DNA of 64,000 bases, taken from contig CAZHED010000004.1 in assembly GCA_964531095.1 (NCBI GenBank), forward strand, positions 131,479 to 195,478, read 5' to 3'. The stretch comes from Palsa-1150 sp964531095 (GTDB lineage Bacteria > Myxococcota_A > Polyangia > Polyangiales > Polyangiaceae). The notes below the pieces were generated by a model. The model saw only the letters and a program-made list of their open reading frames with translations. It was not told the origin of the DNA and searched no databases. The position numbers and the translations under genes are program-made. Positions 25,036 to 34,473 of the stretch are shown in pieces (within the stretch, counting starts at the first letter, position 1; each line of letters opens with the position of its first letter).

Positions 25036-26292
25036 TCAGACTCGGATCCCCGGGGCCGGGTACTTCGCGCAGACCTCCCTGACCTCGCTGGCCGTCTTGG
25101 CGAGGATCGCCTCGTCCGCCGGGCTTCGTGCGACGCGGTCGATCCACTCGGCGATCCGGAGCATGACGTCAACACCCATGCCGCGGGATGTGGCCGCCGG
25201 TGTTCCGATTCGGACGCCCGACGGGTCGAACGGCTTGCGGGGATCGAATGGGATGGCGTTCGAGTTGACGACGAGACCCGCGCGATCCAGCGCCTGCGCG
25301 AGCTGCTTTCCCGTGGTCCCGCGGCTGGTGACATCGACGAGCATTAAGTGATTGTCCGTACCGCCCGTGACGACGCCGAAGCCGCGTTCGGCCAAGGCCC
25401 CAGCGAGGGCTCTGGCGTTTTCGACGATCTGGCGCGCGTAGACTCCGAACTCCGGCCGCGATGCCTCGAGGGCCGCCACCGCGATGGCAGCCGTCACATG
25501 GTTGTGCGGCCCACCTTGCAGGCCCGGGAACACGGCTCGGTCGATCGCCGTCGCATACTCCTTCTTGCAGAAGATCATCCCGCCCCGAGGCCCGCGGAAC
25601 GTCTTGTGCGTCGTCGACGTCACGATGTCGGCGATCCCCACGGGAGACGGGTGCTGACGCCCGCACACCAGCCCGGCGATATGCGCCATATCGGCGACGA
25701 GCAGCGCACCCACTTCGTCGGCAATCGCGCGGAACGCCGGGAAATCGATCGTTCGAGGGTACGCCGAAGTTCCGCACCAGATGAGCTTCGGGCGGTTCTG
25801 TCGCGCCAGATCGCGCACTTCGTCCAGGTCGAGCCGGTGATCCGCCTTGCGGACGCCGTATTGAACGCCCCGAAAGTATTTCCCGCTGATGGAAACGCCG
25901 TGGCCGTGCGTCAGGTGACCGCCGGCCGGCAGGGACATGCCCATCACGACGTCACCCGGCTGGCAGAACGCGAAGTACACGGCGAGATTCGCGGGGCTGC
26001 CCGAGTACGGTTGGACGTTGACGTGATCGCCGCCGAAGAGGGCCTTCAGGCGCGCGATTGCAATCTCCTCGACCTGGTCGACGACCTGTTGGCCCTCGTA
26101 GTACCGCTTGTGCGCATATCCCTCGGAGTACTTGTTGGTCAGCACCGAGCCGGTCGCCTCCATGACCGCGCGCGAAGCGTAGTTCTCGCTAGCGATCAGG
26201 CGGATCTTGTCGTGCTCGAGTCGGTTCTCCTCGGCAATGAGGCGTGCGATCTCGGGATCGGATTCGGCAATCGGGGGGTCGAAGGCGGGCAT
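25036..26292 (-). CDS. glyA: Serine hydroxymethyltransferase
   Basis: 418 residues, full length. The PLP enzyme interconverts serine and glycine with tetrahydrofolate and feeds one-carbon metabolism. The Schiff-base Lys is K230 in TSTTHKTFRGPRGG; NKYSEGYAHKRYYEGQQ, 'VNVQPYSGSPANLAVY' and 'FPGLQGGPHNH' are diagnostic. ATG 26292 has an AAGAAAGG at good distance. Only 68 bases separate it from the divergent gene at 26361, which leaves no room for a glycine riboswitch. Confidence 0.97.
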   Translation of the reverse strand: MPAFDPPIAESDPEIARLIAEENRLEHDKIRLIASENYASRAVMEATGSVLTNKYSEGYAHKRYYEGQQVVDQVEEIAIARLKALFGGDHVNVQPYSGSPANLAVYFAFCQPGDVVMGMSLPAGGHLTHGHGVSISGKYFRGVQYGVRKADHRLDLDEVRDLARQNRPKLIWCGTSAYPRTIDFPAFRAIADEVGALLVADMAHIAGLVCGRQHPSPVGIADIVTSTTHKTFRGPRGGMIFCKKEYATAIDRAVFPGLQGGPHNHVTAAIAVAALEASRPEFGVYARQIVENARALAGALAERGFGVVTGGTDNHLMLVDVTSRGTTGKQLAQALDRAGLVVNSNAIPFDPRKPFDPSGVRIGTPAATSRGMGVDVMLRIAEWIDRVARSPADEAILAKTASEVREVCAKYPAPGIRV

Positions 26293-26360
26293 CGCGGGCC
26301 TTTCTTACCAGACGCCGGGTCGCCGCGCGACGTCGCGGCTGTGCTACCGTTCCGCGCCCG

Positions 26361-27005
26361 ATGATCTGGCTGGTGCTCGCCGCGTCGACTTCCGCCGCCG
26401 CAGCCGCTGTTCCGACGGGGCCGATCGTGTCGTCCACCGACCTCGATGCGCCCCATCGGCTTCGCGGCGGCGCGGTGGTCGGTCTCACGATCGGCGCGGG
26501 CCTGGTGGGGGCGAGCGGATACCCCAACGACCTCAATAAGATCGGCGTGCGGAGTGAGTACTCGGCGAGCGCGTGGATGGCGGGCACGGGCGAGACGCTT
26601 TTTCTGATGGGTGCGCTCACCGACTACCTGAGCTTCGGGTTCTGGTACGCGCACGCTTCCGCATCGAGCGCCCACTGGCGCTCCGAAGGCGACGGCGGTG
26701 GGATCCGAGTCGAGGCTTTCCCGCTGGTCGGCCTGTTTCCGAGTCTTCAAGGACTGGGCGTGATCGGTCAGTTCGGGCTTGGGAGCGGGAATCTGAGGTC
26801 GACGCTGCCCGGGTTGCCCGAGTCCAGCGGAACGCAGTCGTTCATCGGCGCGGGGGCACTTTACGAGTGGTCCTTCGGTCACTTTCTCGGGGGACATTTC
26901 GGGGCGGGGCCAAACTTAGAATTCGACGCCATCTGGTCATTGCCGTTCGAGCGCCACGGGCTCACCGCAAGCGCGCGTTTCGTGTTCTACGGCGGAGGCG
27001 CCTGA
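26361..27005 (+). CDS. Putative outer membrane or secreted protein, unknown family
   Basis: 214 residues from ATG 26361; the longer open frame upstream crosses the divergent glyA start and codes an Arg-rich run, so it was not used. The N-terminus MIWLVLAASTSAAAAAVP is a signal peptide. The mature part alternates Gly-rich turns and amphipathic strands (VGLTIGAGLVGASGY, 'LGVIGQFGLGSGNLR', 'FLGGHFGAGPNLEFDAIW') and ends in 'ARFVFYGGGA', consistent with a small outer membrane beta-barrel. A similar layout is seen at 46128-46889, though sequence likeness is weak. Function not recognised. Confidence 0.65.
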   Translation: MIWLVLAASTSAAAAAVPTGPIVSSTDLDAPHRLRGGAVVGLTIGAGLVGASGYPNDLNKIGVRSEYSASAWMAGTGETLFLMGALTDYLSFGFWYAHASASSAHWRSEGDGGGIRVEAFPLVGLFPSLQGLGVIGQFGLGSGNLRSTLPGLPESSGTQSFIGAGALYEWSFGHFLGGHFGAGPNLEFDAIWSLPFERHGLTASARFVFYGGGA

Positions 27006-27100
27006 TCCGCGCTTCCATTTCGACCACTGCGTGTCCGCTCGCCGGCTGATTCTCGCCGTAGAGTCACCGACAGCGCGGCCACCTCAGGAGACAAGCCCCC

Positions 27101-29377
27101 ATGCTGCCACGAGCCGCCTCTCGCACATTGTTCACGGCCATCGGCTGGCTGTTTCTCGTCGTCGTGGCCGTAGCGGGGTGCGGTGGCGCGGCGGCCCCCG
27201 GGTTGCCCCCGTCGTCCGACGACGGCGGTGCGGCGACGACGCCCGATGCGAGCGGTGACGCAGGCCTCAACCGCGGCGACGCGAACATCCGGACGAACGG
27301 CGATGCCACGGCGCCTCCGGGCGACGCGGCGGTGCCCACCTCCGATGCGACGGTGCCCGCCGCCGACGCGATGAGTTGCGGGGCAAGCACCTGCCCGACG
27401 GGCTGCTGCGACAAGAACGGCCGGTGCCAGGCGGGCGACAGCCTCAGTGGGTGCGGCAAGTCGGGAGCGGCCTGCCAAGACTGCACCGCCGGAGGGTTCA
27501 AGGCGTGCGACGCGACCAGCCGCGCTTGCTACAGCGACATGGGCCAGTGCAACACGACCAATTGCAAAGGGTGCTGTGTCCAGAACGTTTGCTTCGCGGG
27601 AACCGATTCGGCCGATTGCGGGTCCGGGGGACGGGCGTGTCAGTCGTGCGCGGCCGACGGTTTGGTGTGCACCGGCCAGCAATGCGCGAAGCCGTCGTGC
27701 GGGCCGGGCAACTGCACCGGGTGCTGCGTCGGCACGCAGTGCCTCGTGGGCACCGATCCTTCGGCCTGTGGCCAACAGGGACTTCTCTGCACCGACTGCA
27801 ACGCCCTCGGCTCGACGTGCGCGGCATCCGTCAACGGAGTGGGGGGGGCTTGTTCGACCGCTTGCGGTCCCGCAACGTGCCCCACCGGCTGTTGCGACTC
27901 GAACAACGTCTGCCAACAGGGCTCTTCTCCGACGGCTTGCGGCCAGCAAGGGGGCGCCTGCCGCATTTGCTCGGCCGGCACCGCCTGCTCCAACAAGCGG
28001 TGCGCGTGCGACTCGACGACGTGCCCCACGGGATGCTGCACGTTTGCTCGCGGGGTGGGGGGTGGGATGCCGATTCAGACGTGTGAGCTCGGCACTTCGG
28101 ACACGACGTGCGGATCCGGCTCCGTCATCTGTCAGAATTGCACGTTCACGTTCCCCTCTTCCCACTGCGTCAACCAGCAGTGCAACGTGCCACCGCCGTG
28201 CCTTTGCACAACCGGCTGCTGCGACAGTCTCGGGCGGTGCCAGCCGGGCGCTTCCAACACCATGTGCGGCCCGCCCGGAAACACCTGCCAAGACTGCACA
28301 CAAACCGCGAGCACTCTGTGCGAAGCACAGCAGTGCACGTTCGTGACCGACGTCGACGCCGGCGCATGCAACGAGCAGAGCTGCCCCTCGGGCTGCTGCG
28401 ACTCCGCCGGAGTGTGCCAGCAGGGCGTCACGAGCCTGAATTGCGGCGGCTTCGGGACCAATTGCCAGAATTGCCTCCAGACGAACACGGTCTGTTCCAC
28501 CCAGCAGTGCACGACCCCGCCCGACGCCGGAACGGTGTGCAATCCAGCCAACTGCAATGGTTGCTGCGACCCGCAGGGGAATTGCCTCGGGGGCTACGAC
28601 GAAGCGCAGTGCGGCTTTGGCGGCCGACGCTGCCTCGACTGCTCGACGCTGGGCGCTCAATGCGAGTTCGGCTCGTGCACCACGCCGGACGGCTCCACGC
28701 CGTGCTCGCAGAGCTGCGCCGGTTGCTGCGACGTGGGCGGCAACTGCCAGAACGGATACGCCAACACCCAATGCGGAGAGCTCGGTAACAGGTGCCAGGA
28801 CTGCACGTCGCTCACGCCGGCGTCGACCTGTGACGTGGTCGTCTCGCCCCGGACCTGCGTCAGCCAGCAAACCCAGTGTCCGGCTCCTTACACGAGCTGC
28901 CCTGCGCCGTTGCAGCAGCAGGCGCCCGCGCGGCAGAAGGTCTGCTCGGCCCTCGACCTGCAAAACGCGGCCGGCGCGTGCGCAGGGGGCGCGTACAGCA
29001 CGGCGTGCACGGCTTTTTTGCAGCAGAGCGCGCTCAACGCCGGGTGCGGCCTGTGTCTGGAGGCCTTCGATTGGGACTTCGTCGAGCAAGTGGGCACGCG
29101 CACCTGCGTGGCGCCTTTCCTCAGCGCGACGTGCAATCACAACAGCGCGTGCATCGCCGATTGCGTCCAGGAGAGTTGCTACAACTGCCCCGACCAGTCG
29201 TCGACGTCGCAGTGCGAGGCGCAGGCCCCGTCGGGAACCTGCTCCTCGTTTTCGCAGGCCGACCAGTGCGTGGCAACGGCGCTCGCCGGGCCGGGCGCGG
29301 TGTGCAACCCCGCCGCGTACCAGGGAAACTTCGGCGCGTGGCTGCAAGCGGTCGGCGCGCTGTACTGCGGCATGTGA
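27101..29377 (+). CDS. Cys-rich repeat lipoprotein (nine GCC-type repeats)
   Basis: 758 residues; AGGAGA lies nine bases before the ATG. A lipobox (VAVAGC) ends the signal peptide, then an Asp/Ala/Gly-rich tether of about 60 residues. Residues about 90-600 hold nine repeats of 50-60 residues with the pattern C-x(3-5)-C-x(0-2)-G-C-C-D, then C-Q-x-G, then C-G-x-x-G-x-x-C-x-D/N-C and a C-x(4-6)-C end. A unique Cys-rich C-terminal region of about 150 residues follows. Such proteins are typical of Polyangia and probably are disulfide-stabilised surface proteins; the role is unknown. The antisense strand has a 1231-codon open frame that is a composition artefact. Confidence 0.78.
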   Translation: MLPRAASRTLFTAIGWLFLVVVAVAGCGGAAAPGLPPSSDDGGAATTPDASGDAGLNRGDANIRTNGDATAPPGDAAVPTSDATVPAADAMSCGASTCPTGCCDKNGRCQAGDSLSGCGKSGAACQDCTAGGFKACDATSRACYSDMGQCNTTNCKGCCVQNVCFAGTDSADCGSGGRACQSCAADGLVCTGQQCAKPSCGPGNCTGCCVGTQCLVGTDPSACGQQGLLCTDCNALGSTCAASVNGVGGACSTACGPATCPTGCCDSNNVCQQGSSPTACGQQGGACRICSAGTACSNKRCACDSTTCPTGCCTFARGVGGGMPIQTCELGTSDTTCGSGSVICQNCTFTFPSSHCVNQQCNVPPPCLCTTGCCDSLGRCQPGASNTMCGPPGNTCQDCTQTASTLCEAQQCTFVTDVDAGACNEQSCPSGCCDSAGVCQQGVTSLNCGGFGTNCQNCLQTNTVCSTQQCTTPPDAGTVCNPANCNGCCDPQGNCLGGYDEAQCGFGGRRCLDCSTLGAQCEFGSCTTPDGSTPCSQSCAGCCDVGGNCQNGYANTQCGELGNRCQDCTSLTPASTCDVVVSPRTCVSQQTQCPAPYTSCPAPLQQQAPARQKVCSALDLQNAAGACAGGAYSTACTAFLQQSALNAGCGLCLEAFDWDFVEQVGTRTCVAPFLSATCNHNSACIADCVQESCYNCPDQSSTSQCEAQAPSGTCSSFSQADQCVATALAGPGAVCNPAAYQGNFGAWLQAVGALYCGM

Positions 29378-29461
29378 GGACGGAAATAGGGGGGCATCTG
29401 CGAAGAAAGACCTTGAGGGAATCGAGCGGGTGCGGCATGGCAATGCGAGCGAGGGTGGGTG

Positions 29462-31036
29462 ATGTCGACGCGAATCCGCTCGTGGGGCGTTGCGCTGTTG
29501 TTCCTGGTCTCGGCGTGCGCCGATATCTGGCAGTTCCAGGATTTCCAGGGGGCGCGCGACGCCGCGGTCGGTGAGGCAGGGGTCGACTCGACCGTGGCGG
29601 ATGGCCCCGACCCCGTAGAAGACGCCGAGGCGAGCGTCGATCGCGGCGTATCGGCCGCCGTCGACGCCGACGCCGGAGCCGCCGACGTCGGGAGGGACTC
29701 CGCCGGTTTGGGCGACGAAGGAACGCCCGTTGACGCGGCGCAAGATCAAGCCGCTCCCGTTTGCCCTGCCACCTGTCTCACGGGCGCCGTCTGCGACAAC
29801 GGTGTGTGCGTTTGCCAGGACGCGCCGAACATGTGTGCCACGGGGTGCGTGGACTTCCAGACCGATCCGAATCATTGCGGCAGCTGCACCGGTGTTTGCC
29901 CGAGCGGCGCCAGCTGCATCTCCAGCGTCTGCGGCTGTCCCGCCGCCCAGCCCAACATGTGCGCCGGGACGTGCGTGGACACCAAGAGCGACCACGCAAA
30001 CTGCGGTGGGTGCGGGACGTCTTGCCCCACGATGTCGGCTTGCCACAACGGCGTCTGCACGAAGTGCGGGAGCTTTGCGACGGACAACCTGTGCGGCGGG
30101 GTCTGCGTCGACGAGTCGAGCGACTCGAAGAACTGCGGCGCTTGCGGCCACGCTTGCGCGAACGGCGCGAGCTGCGTCACCGGGGTGTGCACCTGCCCCC
30201 CGGGCGATCCGACGACCTGCGCTGCCGCGGCGGCGGATGCGGGCGCGTGCGTCGACACGGTGACCGACCACAACAACTGCGGCGGATGCGGCAACGTCTG
30301 CAAGCTTGCCCACGCCACGTCGGGTTGCACGAGCAAGAGCTGCGTCGTTCTGTCGTGCAACACCGGATACACCGACTGCAACAAGATCGCGTCCGACGGG
30401 TGCGAGATTCATACGACCAGCGATCCGAGCAATTGCAACGGCTGCGGGAGCGTGTGCACGGTCGCCCATGCCACCGCCGGTTGCACGAACTCGAGCTGCA
30501 TCATCCAGGCGTGCGCGACGGGGTACGGGAACTGCGACGGCGTAGAATCGAACGGCTGCGAGGTCGACACTCGGACCAGCGCCGCCAACTGCGGTGCGTG
30601 CAGCACGGCGGCCGCGTCTCGCGCCTGCACGGGCGGGAAAGTGTGCGTGAGCTCGGCCTGCACGTGCTCGGCGGGCACGCACGACTGCTCCGGCACGTGC
30701 GTCAGCGACAAGTCCACTTCGATCACGTCGTGCGGGACCAGCTGCGCGCCGTGCGCCGCGCCGACGAACGGGACGGCTACGTGCACCGGAGCGGCGCCGG
30801 TCTGCGGCGAGCTATGCGACAAGGTCGCGTACCCGACGCTCTGCGGCAGCGCCTGCGTCAACACCACGACCGACAAGAACAACTGCGGCGGATGCGGTGC
30901 GGCGTTCGCGTGCCCGTCGGGGACCACCTGCGTGACCGGCGTCTGCACGAACGGAATGGACGCGGGCACCATCGACGCGAGCGGCGATGGCGGCGCCGCC
31001 GACGTTGCGAGCGCGAGCGATGCCACGGGACAGTGA
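29462..31036 (+). CDS. Cys-rich repeat lipoprotein (NCGGCG-type repeats)
   Basis: 524 residues from ATG 29462 (GAGGG upstream; GTG 29459 also possible). The lipobox is LVSAC, followed by a roughly 80-residue Asp/Ala-rich tether. The rest is built of repeats of about 40-50 residues with the pattern C-x-G-x-C-V-D, then 'D-x-x-N-C-G-G/A-C-G', then C-x-x-G-A-x-C-x-x-G-V-C; variants in the middle use 'GCTSKSC' and 'DGCEI/V'. This is the myxococcal 'NCGxCG' repeat type, different from the GCC type in the gene 84 bases upstream, so the two are neighbours rather than recent duplicates. It ends in an Asp/Ala/Ser-rich tail. Confidence 0.78.
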   Translation: MSTRIRSWGVALLFLVSACADIWQFQDFQGARDAAVGEAGVDSTVADGPDPVEDAEASVDRGVSAAVDADAGAADVGRDSAGLGDEGTPVDAAQDQAAPVCPATCLTGAVCDNGVCVCQDAPNMCATGCVDFQTDPNHCGSCTGVCPSGASCISSVCGCPAAQPNMCAGTCVDTKSDHANCGGCGTSCPTMSACHNGVCTKCGSFATDNLCGGVCVDESSDSKNCGACGHACANGASCVTGVCTCPPGDPTTCAAAAADAGACVDTVTDHNNCGGCGNVCKLAHATSGCTSKSCVVLSCNTGYTDCNKIASDGCEIHTTSDPSNCNGCGSVCTVAHATAGCTNSSCIIQACATGYGNCDGVESNGCEVDTRTSAANCGACSTAAASRACTGGKVCVSSACTCSAGTHDCSGTCVSDKSTSITSCGTSCAPCAAPTNGTATCTGAAPVCGELCDKVAYPTLCGSACVNTTTDKNNCGGCGAAFACPSGTTCVTGVCTNGMDAGTIDASGDGGAADVASASDATGQ

Positions 31037-31144
31037 CGCTGCGCGGTTGGGGCATGGGCGGCGGAATCGACCCCTCGACATGACGCAAGCCCCGGCTCGG
31101 AGGTGGGCACTCCCGCACCGGCGCAACCCTGATATCCTCGAGAC

Positions 31145-32431
31145 GTGCCCGCCTCCGACCCCTTCGGCCTCGCCGGCCAGGTGCTCGACGGACAGTTCCG
31201 CGTCGAGACCCACGTGGGAGAAGGAGGGTTCAGCGTCGTCTATCGCGGCACGCACGTTGGCTTGCGGGAGCCCATCGCCATCAAGTGTCTCAAGCTTCCT
31301 CCGGCGCTTGGCTCTGCGTTGGTCGAGTCGTTCATCAAGCGATTTCGCGACGAGAGCCGGATCCATTACCGGTTGTCGCAAGGGCACCTGCACATCGCCC
31401 GCTGCATCGCGAGCGGCACGACCGTGGCCCCCGCCACGAGCGCCCTCGTGCCGTACACGGTGCTCGAATGGCTCGACGGGCGATCGCTCGCCGAAGACCT
31501 CGACGATCGGCGCGCGAACGGGATGCGCGGTCGTCCCCTCGTGGAGGTCGTCAAGCTGCTCGACTCTGCGATCGACGCGCTCGCCTATGCGCACGCTCAG
31601 GGAGTCGTGCATCGCGACTTGAACCCGGGCAATTTCTTCTTGGCGAAGACCCCTTCGGGAGCCAAGCTGAAGGTGCTCGACTTCGGCGTGGCCAAGGTCA
31701 TGGCCGACTCGGCCCTGGCGATGGGCGTTGCGGCGCGCACGATGGGCAACGTGCGGATTTTCGCGCCGGCGTACGGCGCGCCAGAGCAGTTCGACGAGGG
31801 CGTCGGGGCCATCGGTCCGTGGACGGACGTGTATGCGATCGCCCTCGTCGTGCTCGAAGCGATGACCGACCGCACCGTCATGGAAGGCGAGCACATCGGC
31901 GAGATCGCGGCGAAGGCTCTCGACCCCAACCGCCGTCCGACGCCACGCGCGCTGGGCATCCCCGTGGGCGACGAGGTGCAAGAAGTCCTGGCGCAAGCGG
32001 TCGCGCTCTTGCCGACCGATCGCCCGCGCGACGCCGGGGAGCTATGGGGTATGCTCAAGCATGCGCTTGGCGCAGACCACGCATCCGGGCGCGAGCCAAT
32101 CGCGGCCCCGCCGATCGAAGTCCCCCGTTTAGATGCCGTGTCCATGAAGATGCAAGCCCTCGGCGGTACGCTGCGGATGCCGAACGCTCCCCGGGGCGAT
32201 TCGCTGCCTCGGGTCGTTTCTCTCGACGCCGCCGTTGCCGGCGAGCCGCGGTCGGCCGACTTGACCCCGGTTTCGGTCGGACCCCAAGCTCCGGTCACCC
32301 CGGCGCGCGCGTCCGTCTTCATCGCGGTCGCGCTCGCGATCCTCGTCCTCGTCGCTCTGGCGGCGGCGTGGCTGTTTTCGCCGCGGGCGCATTCGGCGGC
32401 CCGTGCGCCCACCGCTGGGGAGGCGTGCTGA
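31145..32431 (+). CDS. Membrane-anchored Ser/Thr protein kinase
   Basis: 428 residues from GTG 31145. The kinase domain covers about 18-300: Gly loop GEGGFSVVYRG, Lys47 in IAIKCLK, catalytic loop HRDLNPGN with D158, DFG at 179-181 and 'YGAPEQFDEG' in place of the APE. The usual Lys after HRD is Asn (HRDLN), a change seen in some bacterial kinases. A linker leads to one transmembrane helix at about 381-405 (VFIAVALAILVLVALAAAWLF) and a short periplasmic tail, so there is no sensor domain outside. hemL starts four bases after the stop, but functional linkage is doubtful. Confidence 0.9.
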   Translation: MPASDPFGLAGQVLDGQFRVETHVGEGGFSVVYRGTHVGLREPIAIKCLKLPPALGSALVESFIKRFRDESRIHYRLSQGHLHIARCIASGTTVAPATSALVPYTVLEWLDGRSLAEDLDDRRANGMRGRPLVEVVKLLDSAIDALAYAHAQGVVHRDLNPGNFFLAKTPSGAKLKVLDFGVAKVMADSALAMGVAARTMGNVRIFAPAYGAPEQFDEGVGAIGPWTDVYAIALVVLEAMTDRTVMEGEHIGEIAAKALDPNRRPTPRALGIPVGDEVQEVLAQAVALLPTDRPRDAGELWGMLKHALGADHASGREPIAAPPIEVPRLDAVSMKMQALGGTLRMPNAPRGDSLPRVVSLDAAVAGEPRSADLTPVSVGPQAPVTPARASVFIAVALAILVLVALAAAWLFSPRAHSAARAPTAGEAC

Positions 32432-32435
32432 AGCC

Positions 32436-33713
32436 GTGGCCGATTTGATCTCTCGTTCTCTGTTCGAGCGCGCCTCCCGCGTCATTCCAGGCGGGGTGAA
32501 CAGCCCCGTACGCGCATTCCGCGCCGTTGGCGGCGTGCCGGTCTTCGTGTCGCGCGCCGAAGGGGCGTTCCTCTACGGTGCCGACGGGCGCCGCTACATC
32601 GACTACGTCGGATCATGGGGGCCGATGATCCTCGGGCATGCCCACCCCGATGTGATCGCAGCGATCGTCGAAGCGGCCGGCCGCGGGACGAGTTACGGGG
32701 CGCCGACGGAGCTCGAGGTGCGGTTCGCCGAGGCGTTGTGCGCGCTCTATCCGTCGATCGAGATGGTCCGAGCCGTCTCGAGTGGCACCGAAGCGACCAT
32801 GAGCGCGCTGCGTGTCGCGCGAGGCTTCACGGGGCGCGACGTCATCGTCAAGTTCGAGGGGTGTTATCACGGGCATGCAGACCTTCTCCTCGTGAAGGCA
32901 GGCAGCGGCGCGGCCACGTTGGGCGTTCCGGATTCCGCGGGCGTACCGGGGGCCACGGTCGCGGCCACGGCGACCTTGCCGTACAACGACGAGGCCGCAC
33001 TGGATCGCCTCTTTGCTTCGCGGGGCAGCGAGATCGCCGCGGTCATCGTCGAGCCGGTCGTCGGCAACATGGGGGTCGTCCCGGCCGAACCGGGCTTTCT
33101 GGAGGCGATCGTCCGCGCCTGCTCGACTCACGGAGCCGTGTCGATCTTCGACGAAGTGATGACCGGATGCCGCGTGGCACGCGGCGGCATGCAGGAGCGG
33201 GCGGCCCTGCGCCCCGACATGACGTGCCTCGGCAAGATCGTGGGCGGCGGGATGCCGCTCGCGGCGTACGGCGGCAAGCGGGCGATCATGCAGCAAGTTG
33301 CGCCGCTGGGCCCCGTCTATCAGGCGGGCACGCTGAGCGGTAACCCGGTGGCCGTGAGCGCCGGGCTGGCGACGCTCGATCGACTCGACGTCGCCCTCTA
33401 TGACAGGCTCGAACGGCTGACAGGGCGTCTCGAGCGCGGCCTTACGGCGGCCATCGCTGCGCGCGGCGTGAAGGCATGCGTTCAACGCGTCGGGTCGATG
33501 ATCAGCCTGTTTTTTGCCGAGGGTCCGATCCGGTCGTGGGCCGACGCGAGGGACTGCGACACGCAGCGCTTCGCGCGATGGCACGGACAGATGCTCGAGC
33601 AAGGCATCTACTGGCCGCCGGCGCAATTCGAGGCGGCCTTCGTCAGCGCAGCCCACACCGAGGGCGAGATCGACGAGACGGTGCAGGCGGCGGGCAGGGC
33701 GTTCGCGGTCTAG
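32436..33713 (+). CDS. hemL: Glutamate-1-semialdehyde 2,1-aminomutase
   Basis: 425 residues from GTG 32436; the frame is open 11 codons upstream into the kinase gene. The enzyme makes 5-aminolevulinate, the first committed tetrapyrrole precursor in the C5 pathway. The N-terminus RSLFERASRVIPGGVNSPVR is diagnostic, the PLP Lys is K267 in LGKIVGGGMPLAAYGG, and 'YHGHADLLLVKAGSG' and 'YQAGTLSGNPVAVSAGLA' also match. Presence of HemL shows that this organism makes heme from glutamyl-tRNA rather than by glycine-dependent ALA synthase, at least in part. Confidence 0.96.
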   Translation: MADLISRSLFERASRVIPGGVNSPVRAFRAVGGVPVFVSRAEGAFLYGADGRRYIDYVGSWGPMILGHAHPDVIAAIVEAAGRGTSYGAPTELEVRFAEALCALYPSIEMVRAVSSGTEATMSALRVARGFTGRDVIVKFEGCYHGHADLLLVKAGSGAATLGVPDSAGVPGATVAATATLPYNDEAALDRLFASRGSEIAAVIVEPVVGNMGVVPAEPGFLEAIVRACSTHGAVSIFDEVMTGCRVARGGMQERAALRPDMTCLGKIVGGGMPLAAYGGKRAIMQQVAPLGPVYQAGTLSGNPVAVSAGLATLDRLDVALYDRLERLTGRLERGLTAAIAARGVKACVQRVGSMISLFFAEGPIRSWADARDCDTQRFARWHGQMLEQGIYWPPAQFEAAFVSAAHTEGEIDETVQAAGRAFAV

Positions 33714-33814
33714 GGCGCAGGGCGTGTCCCAATATCCGCTGCCCCGTCACATGCCGTGGACGTGGTCTTTGATGGCTTTTCTCGTCGCCCAGCCGCACGC
33801 TCGTGCGAAGTTAC

Positions 33815-34342
33815 TTATTTGGCCTGAATGACCTCGGCGTCGATCTCGATCTCCACTTTCTCACCCACGAGGACACCACCGGTCTCGAGCGCCTGATTCC
33901 ACTTCAGCCCAAAGTCCGCGCGGTTGATCGCACCCTTCGCGGAGAAGATGATGCGGTCGTTCCCCCACGGATCCTTTCCGCGTCCGAGCTCCTCGGCGTC
34001 GATGGTCGTCTCCCGCGTCACCCCGTGGATCGTCAGGTCACCGACAACCTTGTACCGTTTCTCCCCTGCCGTCTCGACGCGGCGGCTCTTGTAGGTGATC
34101 TTCGGGTACTTCTCGGCGTCGAGAAAGTCCGCCGACTTCAGGTGCCCGTCGCGCTGTGGCTCGCGCGTGTCAATGCTCCCGACGTCGATCGCCGCCTCGA
34201 TGGACGATTTGCTCGGGTCCTTCGCGTCGAATGCCACCTGGGCAGTCCACTTCGTGAAGTGACCGCGAACCTTGGCGAAGACCATGTGGCGGACGCTGAA
34301 TCCGACGTCCGAGTGCGCGTTGTCGACGGTGTAGCTGGCCAT
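33815..34342 (-). CDS. YceI-family lipid-binding protein
   Basis: 175 residues, the family's usual length. It starts directly with YTVDNAHSDVGFSVRHMVFA, so there is no signal peptide and it is probably cytoplasmic, unlike E. coli YceI. The lipocalin-like barrel pattern is clear: 'KVRGHFTKWTAQVAFD', 'SIEAAIDVGSIDTREPQRDGHL' (first part), 'DFLDAEKYPKITYKS', 'VVGDLTIHGVTRET' and 'GLKWNQALETGGVLVGEKV'. Members bind polyisoprenoids or other amphiphiles; the ligand here is unknown. It is 131 bases downstream of panD on the same strand. A divergent relative lies at 61659-62243. Confidence 0.93.
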   Translation of the reverse strand: MASYTVDNAHSDVGFSVRHMVFAKVRGHFTKWTAQVAFDAKDPSKSSIEAAIDVGSIDTREPQRDGHLKSADFLDAEKYPKITYKSRRVETAGEKRYKVVGDLTIHGVTRETTIDAEELGRGKDPWGNDRIIFSAKGAINRADFGLKWNQALETGGVLVGEKVEIEIDAEVIQAK

Positions 34343-34473
34343 GGGGATCCCTCCGAGGCGCCCACCATAGGGACAAACCGGGCGCGACGCACTACTGATG
34401 CAGCGAGCGGGCGCTACGTTTCGTCGCGCGCGCTTTTTGCGCTCGCCTTACGCCGGGACGGCTCGATGCGTCT

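Noticed and set aside
26293..26360. Glycine riboswitch upstream of glyA
   Set aside because: Only 68 bases lie between the divergent genes, too few for the aptamer.
26987..30682. A 1231-codon open frame on the minus strand
   Set aside because: It is antisense to two Cys-rich repeat genes with strong signals; its translation is Ala/Arg-rich low complexity with no domain, a product of base composition.
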